Program-made: the position numbers and the translations under genes
Notes under the pieces: model-generated
What the model saw: the letters and a program-made list of their open reading frames with translations, nothing else
The model's database searches: none
What the model was told of the DNA's origin: nothing
Assembly (NCBI RefSeq): GCF_011421635.1
Contig: NZ_WTLI01000005.1
Location: 62,001-126,000, forward strand
From: Paenibacillus turpanensis
GTDB lineage: Bacteria; Bacillota; Bacilli; Paenibacillales; YIM-B00363
Length of the DNA stretch: 64,000 nt
Direction of reading: 5' to 3'
In this document: positions 61,323 through 64,000 of the stretch, piece by piece
How the letters are laid out: each line of letters opens with the position of its first letter
Numbering within the stretch: the stretch's first letter is position 1

Positions 61323-63063
61323 AACCATGTTCCGCATGATCCGCTGGACGGGAAAACGAAGATATCGGCTGTACTGGGGCTTCCTCTGGTCCTTTCTTCA
61401 AACGATGTTCACAGCGCTGCCCATTATGGGAGCCGCGTACGTGCTGAACCTTATGCTGGAGGATCAGGCCGGCAGCGTCACGTTAACCCCTGTTTGGGCG
61501 CTTTACCTGCTGCTTTTTATGATAGTAATGGTGCTGGGCCGATTCTTGTTCTCCTACTTGAGAGCTGTTTATCAAGAGAGCATCGGGCATGAGGTTACTG
61601 CGGATACCCGAATACAGATTGGCGATTTATTCAAGCGGGTTCCTCTCGGCTTCTTTGGCCGCAATAGAACAGGTCATTTGGCGGGTGCGGTCACGACCGA
61701 CCTCTCCTTCATGGAAATGTATGCGATGAAAATGGTGGACACAGTGGTAGGCGGATATATCAGTACCTTTACGATGGTGCTTTGCTTACTGCCCTACAGT
61801 CCGCACGCGGCATTGGTCGCGATCCTCGGCATCGTGTTGTCCGCTTTGGCACTGCGAATGCTGGGGAGCTATAGCCATCGCAACGCTCCTGTTCATCAAG
61901 AAGCCCAAAACGACATCATTACCTCCGTGCTGGAATTTGCCCGTGGGATTCCCGTCGTCAAGGCATACGGACAGGAAGGTGCTTCCATGGAAAGTATACG
62001 CCAGGCGTTTCATACCCATCGACGGATTAATGTAAAAATTGAAAAGGAATTCGTCCCTGCCAACTGCCTGCATCAGCTTGCGCTGAAAGCAGCCTCCGTT
62101 GGGGTTACAGCTGTATCTGCGATCCTTACCGTGCAGGGAGGCTTATCCGTACCGGTCTTTCTCATGCTGGCCGTGTTCTCGTTTATCCTATTTAACCATG
62201 TAGAGCAAATCAACAACGCCACTCATGTCCTGCAAATCATCCGTGCCACGCTGGATAAGCAGGACGACATGAAACGTGTGCAGCTGATTGATGAGGACGG
62301 CAAAGACATGCAAGTCAAAGCGTACAGCATTGAATTGAATCAGGTTTCGTTTGCCTACGAACATCGCGAGGTGCTGAGCGGGATCAACGTAACGATTCCC
62401 GAGAACACGACAACTGCTATTGTGGGACCGTCAGGCTCCGGCAAAACAACGCTATGTCACCTCATTGCCCGGTTCTACGACGTGGATGAAGGAAGAATTT
62501 CCATTGGCGGTACAGATATTCGTCAGATGACCTGCGACAGCCTTCTTACAAACATCAGCATGGTCTTTCAGCAGGTGTATCTGTTTCATGATACGATTTT
62601 GAACAACATCAAGTTCGGCAAACCGGATGCTACAATGGACGAGGTAATCGAAGCTGCAAAGCAGGCACGCTGCCACAAATTTATAACGGCCCTGCCCGAT
62701 GGTTATCACACCATGGTCGGTGAAGGCGGCTCCTCCCTTTCGGGCGGGGAAAAGCAGCGGATCTCCATTGCCCGCGCGATGCTCAAAGACGCCCCGATTA
62801 TTATCTTGGACGAAGCGACGGCTAGCGTCGACCCCGAGAACGAGCATTACCTGCAAGAGGCCATCAGCAGACTTACTCGCGGAAAAACCGTCATTGTCAT
62901 TGCGCATCGTCTCGCAACCATTGAAAAGGCCGATCAGATTATCGTGCTGGATCGCGGTCGTTTGGTACAACGAGGCACCCATGAACAACTGGCCGCAGCC
63001 GACGGGGTTTACCGCAGGTTTATCTCCATTCGTGAGAAAGCGGAAAACTGGAGCATCGCATAG
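61315..63063 (+). CDS. ABC half-transporter, YbtQ/IrtB-like
   Basis: 582 residues, membrane domain (about 1-320) plus ATPase. Walker A VGPSGSGKTT, signature LSGGEKQRISIARAML, Walker B IIILDEATASVDPENE. ATG at 61315 has AAGGAGG upstream inside the preceding gene, so the pair is translationally coupled. Likely works with the YbtP-like half to import a metallophore complex; an exporter role cannot be excluded from sequence. Confidence 0.87.
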   Translation: MLKTMFRMIRWTGKRRYRLYWGFLWSFLQTMFTALPIMGAAYVLNLMLEDQAGSVTLTPVWALYLLLFMIVMVLGRFLFSYLRAVYQESIGHEVTADTRIQIGDLFKRVPLGFFGRNRTGHLAGAVTTDLSFMEMYAMKMVDTVVGGYISTFTMVLCLLPYSPHAALVAILGIVLSALALRMLGSYSHRNAPVHQEAQNDIITSVLEFARGIPVVKAYGQEGASMESIRQAFHTHRRINVKIEKEFVPANCLHQLALKAASVGVTAVSAILTVQGGLSVPVFLMLAVFSFILFNHVEQINNATHVLQIIRATLDKQDDMKRVQLIDEDGKDMQVKAYSIELNQVSFAYEHREVLSGINVTIPENTTTAIVGPSGSGKTTLCHLIARFYDVDEGRISIGGTDIRQMTCDSLLTNISMVFQQVYLFHDTILNNIKFGKPDATMDEVIEAAKQARCHKFITALPDGYHTMVGEGGSSLSGGEKQRISIARAMLKDAPIIILDEATASVDPENEHYLQEAISRLTRGKTVIVIAHRLATIEKADQIIVLDRGRLVQRGTHEQLAAADGVYRRFISIREKAENWSIA

Positions 63064-63068
63064 CAAAA

Positions 63069-63116
63069 ACACTCCTATCCCCGGCCCTTTTACAAAAAGG
63101 CTGGATAGAAGTGCTT
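63069..63116. terminator. Terminator between the ABC pair and the coat genes
   Basis: A long imperfect stem (ACTCCTATCC, GCCCTTTT with AAAAGGC, GGATAGAAGT). On the minus strand it is followed by GTTTTTGC, so it serves both converging transcripts. Confidence 0.7.
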
Positions 63117-63159
63117 GCCTCAGCACTAAGCGGAGAAAGGCCAGCTTAACTCGGTGATT

Positions 63160-63408
63160 TTACTGAACGGTAAAAAGGCTTCTGACCTCTTGGATATCTT
63201 GCGGAGAGGCCGCATCCGCGGGCTGGTAATAGCCTTTTTGAAACGCCAGCTGATAAAAGTCGTATTGGCGCTGTTCATCAAAATTGCGGGTATCGATTAA
63301 CGCCTGCCGCAAGGACTGATTGTCGGTGTGGGCGATGTAAATCGCATAATTCATTAAGTTCGAGTGCATCGTGTGCAGGTAATCCAGCACCATGTCTTTT
63401 TCGTTCAT
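63160..63408 (-). CDS. Spore coat protein, CotF-like
   Basis: 82 residues that match the coat F domain of small Bacillales spore proteins (MNEKDMVLDYLHTMHSNLMN, then YDFYQLAFQKGYYQPADAAS), an all-helical, ferritin-like fold with Tyr-rich end. Synthesised late in sporulation in the mother cell in known members. Follows the 60-residue gene by 13 nt; ATG at 63408 has GGAGG upstream. Confidence 0.8.
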   Translation of the reverse strand: MNEKDMVLDYLHTMHSNLMNYAIYIAHTDNQSLRQALIDTRNFDEQRQYDFYQLAFQKGYYQPADAASPQDIQEVRSLFTVQ

Positions 63409-63421
63409 CCAGGTTCCCCTC

Positions 63422-63604
63422 CTATTTTAAAAAGGTGATAAGTGTTTGCTGTGTTGCTCTCGCTGTCGCGGCTTCCTGCTGGAAAGCTTGTTTAATTTGC
63501 GGATCGGTAGCTTGCTGCGCGTAGGTTTCAAGCTTATTGGCGTCATTTTGTGTTTTACCGATAAGGTGACGCAGGTTTTGCAGCTCGAGTTCCGACAATT
63601 GCAT
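63422..63604 (-). CDS. Small helical spore-coat-associated protein
   Basis: 60 residues, two predicted helices rich in Gln and Ala (LIGKTQNDANKLETYAQQA; AFQQEAATARATQQTLITF). Looks like the short partner proteins that precede CotF-type genes. ATG at 63604 follows AAAGGAGG. Upstream CATACAAA on the minus strand resembles a SigE/SigK -10, weak evidence for sporulation control. Confidence 0.7.
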   Translation of the reverse strand: MQLSELELQNLRHLIGKTQNDANKLETYAQQATDPQIKQAFQQEAATARATQQTLITFLK

Positions 63605-63829
63605 GGTTGTGGACCTCCTTTCCTTTTTGTATGATTTGGCGTGAGTTCATGCCATCACGTTTTTTAATATCCCATTAGACATTCGAATTATTCCTGCACA
63701 CAAAACATTTTTAAATAACTAAAAAAGTTTCCCTGTTCCAACATCTATACCCTCTATGAGAATCAGCGCATCTGCCGCTGGGCAACCGATAAAAAATCTC
63801 CCCACCGGCGATTAAGAAATCACAACCCT

Positions 63830-64000
63830 TTATTTTCCTCTTCGATAAAACAGAGGTGCATTTCCCGTCACGGCCTTAAATACCCTGCCGAAATTCGTAA
63901 CGCTGCCGAAACCGACTTTCTTGGCGATCAGCTGCACCTTCATCGAGGATTCTTCAAGCAGCTTCTTCGCTTCTTTAATGCGAACGCTGTTTACATACTC
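63830..64000 (-). CDS. AraC family regulator, C-terminal part (partial)
   Basis: The last 56 residues of an AraC-type DNA-binding domain, running off the window edge: YVNSVRIKEAKKLLEESSMK, then VQLIAKKVGFGSVTNFGRVF and TGNAPLFYRRGK, ending at TAA 63830-63832. This is the second helix-turn-helix and closing helix of the family. Its N-terminal domain and target are outside the window. Confidence 0.85.
   Translation of the reverse strand, partial: EYVNSVRIKEAKKLLEESSMKVQLIAKKVGFGSVTNFGRVFKAVTGNAPLFYRRGK

Noticed and set aside
1..64000. CRISPR arrays, tRNA or rRNA genes, intact insertion sequences, prophage
   Set aside because: No regularly spaced repeats, cloverleaf or rRNA-like sequence, transposase or phage gene could be recognised.

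Overview
The window reads as chromosomal DNA of a spore-forming, low-to-moderate GC Bacillota, most likely a Paenibacillaceae member (Paenibacillus-like). The signs are strong AGGAGG-type ribosome binding sites with frequent GTG/TTG starts, CcpA (cre), Fur and Fnr-type operators of the Bacillus kind, spore coat proteins, a YkkCD pair and copper-amine-oxidase-like domains on exported proteins. I see no rRNA, tRNA, CRISPR array, phage or intact insertion sequence. Species-level naming is inference.

Layout. 1-5.5 kb: the end of a NosF-type ABC exporter, then two drug-efflux modules, each an MFS pump with a TetR regulator and a palindromic operator. 5.9-15.7 kb: small accessory genes (acetyltransferase, PAF-acetylhydrolase-like lipase, exported CuAO-domain protein, Gre-like factor, antiporter, DUF2200, a frameshifted gene). 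Among them is an operon (DUF2249, an unknown 107-aa protein, a cupin) behind a class II Fnr/CRP-type promoter. 15.9-22.7 kb: a tripartite tricarboxylate transporter (tctBAC) with a tartrate-dehydrogenase-like enzyme, a CitA/CitB-type two-component system and a perfect cre site.

22.9-36.1 kb is the most interesting region, a copper-handling island. It holds CopA ATPase, a CopC-CopD fusion, a DsbD/CcdA-like membrane protein, an OmpR-type two-component system, a Met-rich exported peptide, a DUF2933-like protein, a membrane protein with a cupredoxin-like tail, a membrane-anchored beta-propeller (F510_1955 type) and a cell-wall-binding-repeat lipoprotein. Four promoters here share one architecture: a TCAYCA box exactly 28 nt ahead of the -10 hexamer. 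This looks like the regulon of the local response regulator. An NPP1/NLP-type secreted protein sits inside the island.

36.3-46.5 kb: a chemoreceptor, a Fur-boxed NikABCDE/Opp-type ABC importer, a cupin, a TraB-domain exported protein and a ZIP transporter. 46.5-50.1 kb: sulfite reductase cysJI. 50.3-52.5 kb: a TetR-ykkC-ykkD operon divergent from a membrane protein whose promoter carries a large inverted repeat with the same half-site. 52.6-53.1 kb: a c-di-GMP-I riboswitch with a readable translational expression platform ahead of an unknown 95-aa protein. 53.1-55.4 kb: a MATE pump and a COG2345-type regulator. 55.6-63.1 kb: an ECF transporter (S, T, fused A-A), an AraC regulator and two YbtP/YbtQ-like ABC half-transporters, a plausible metallophore or micronutrient uptake locus. 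63.1-64 kb: two small spore-coat genes and the end of another AraC gene.
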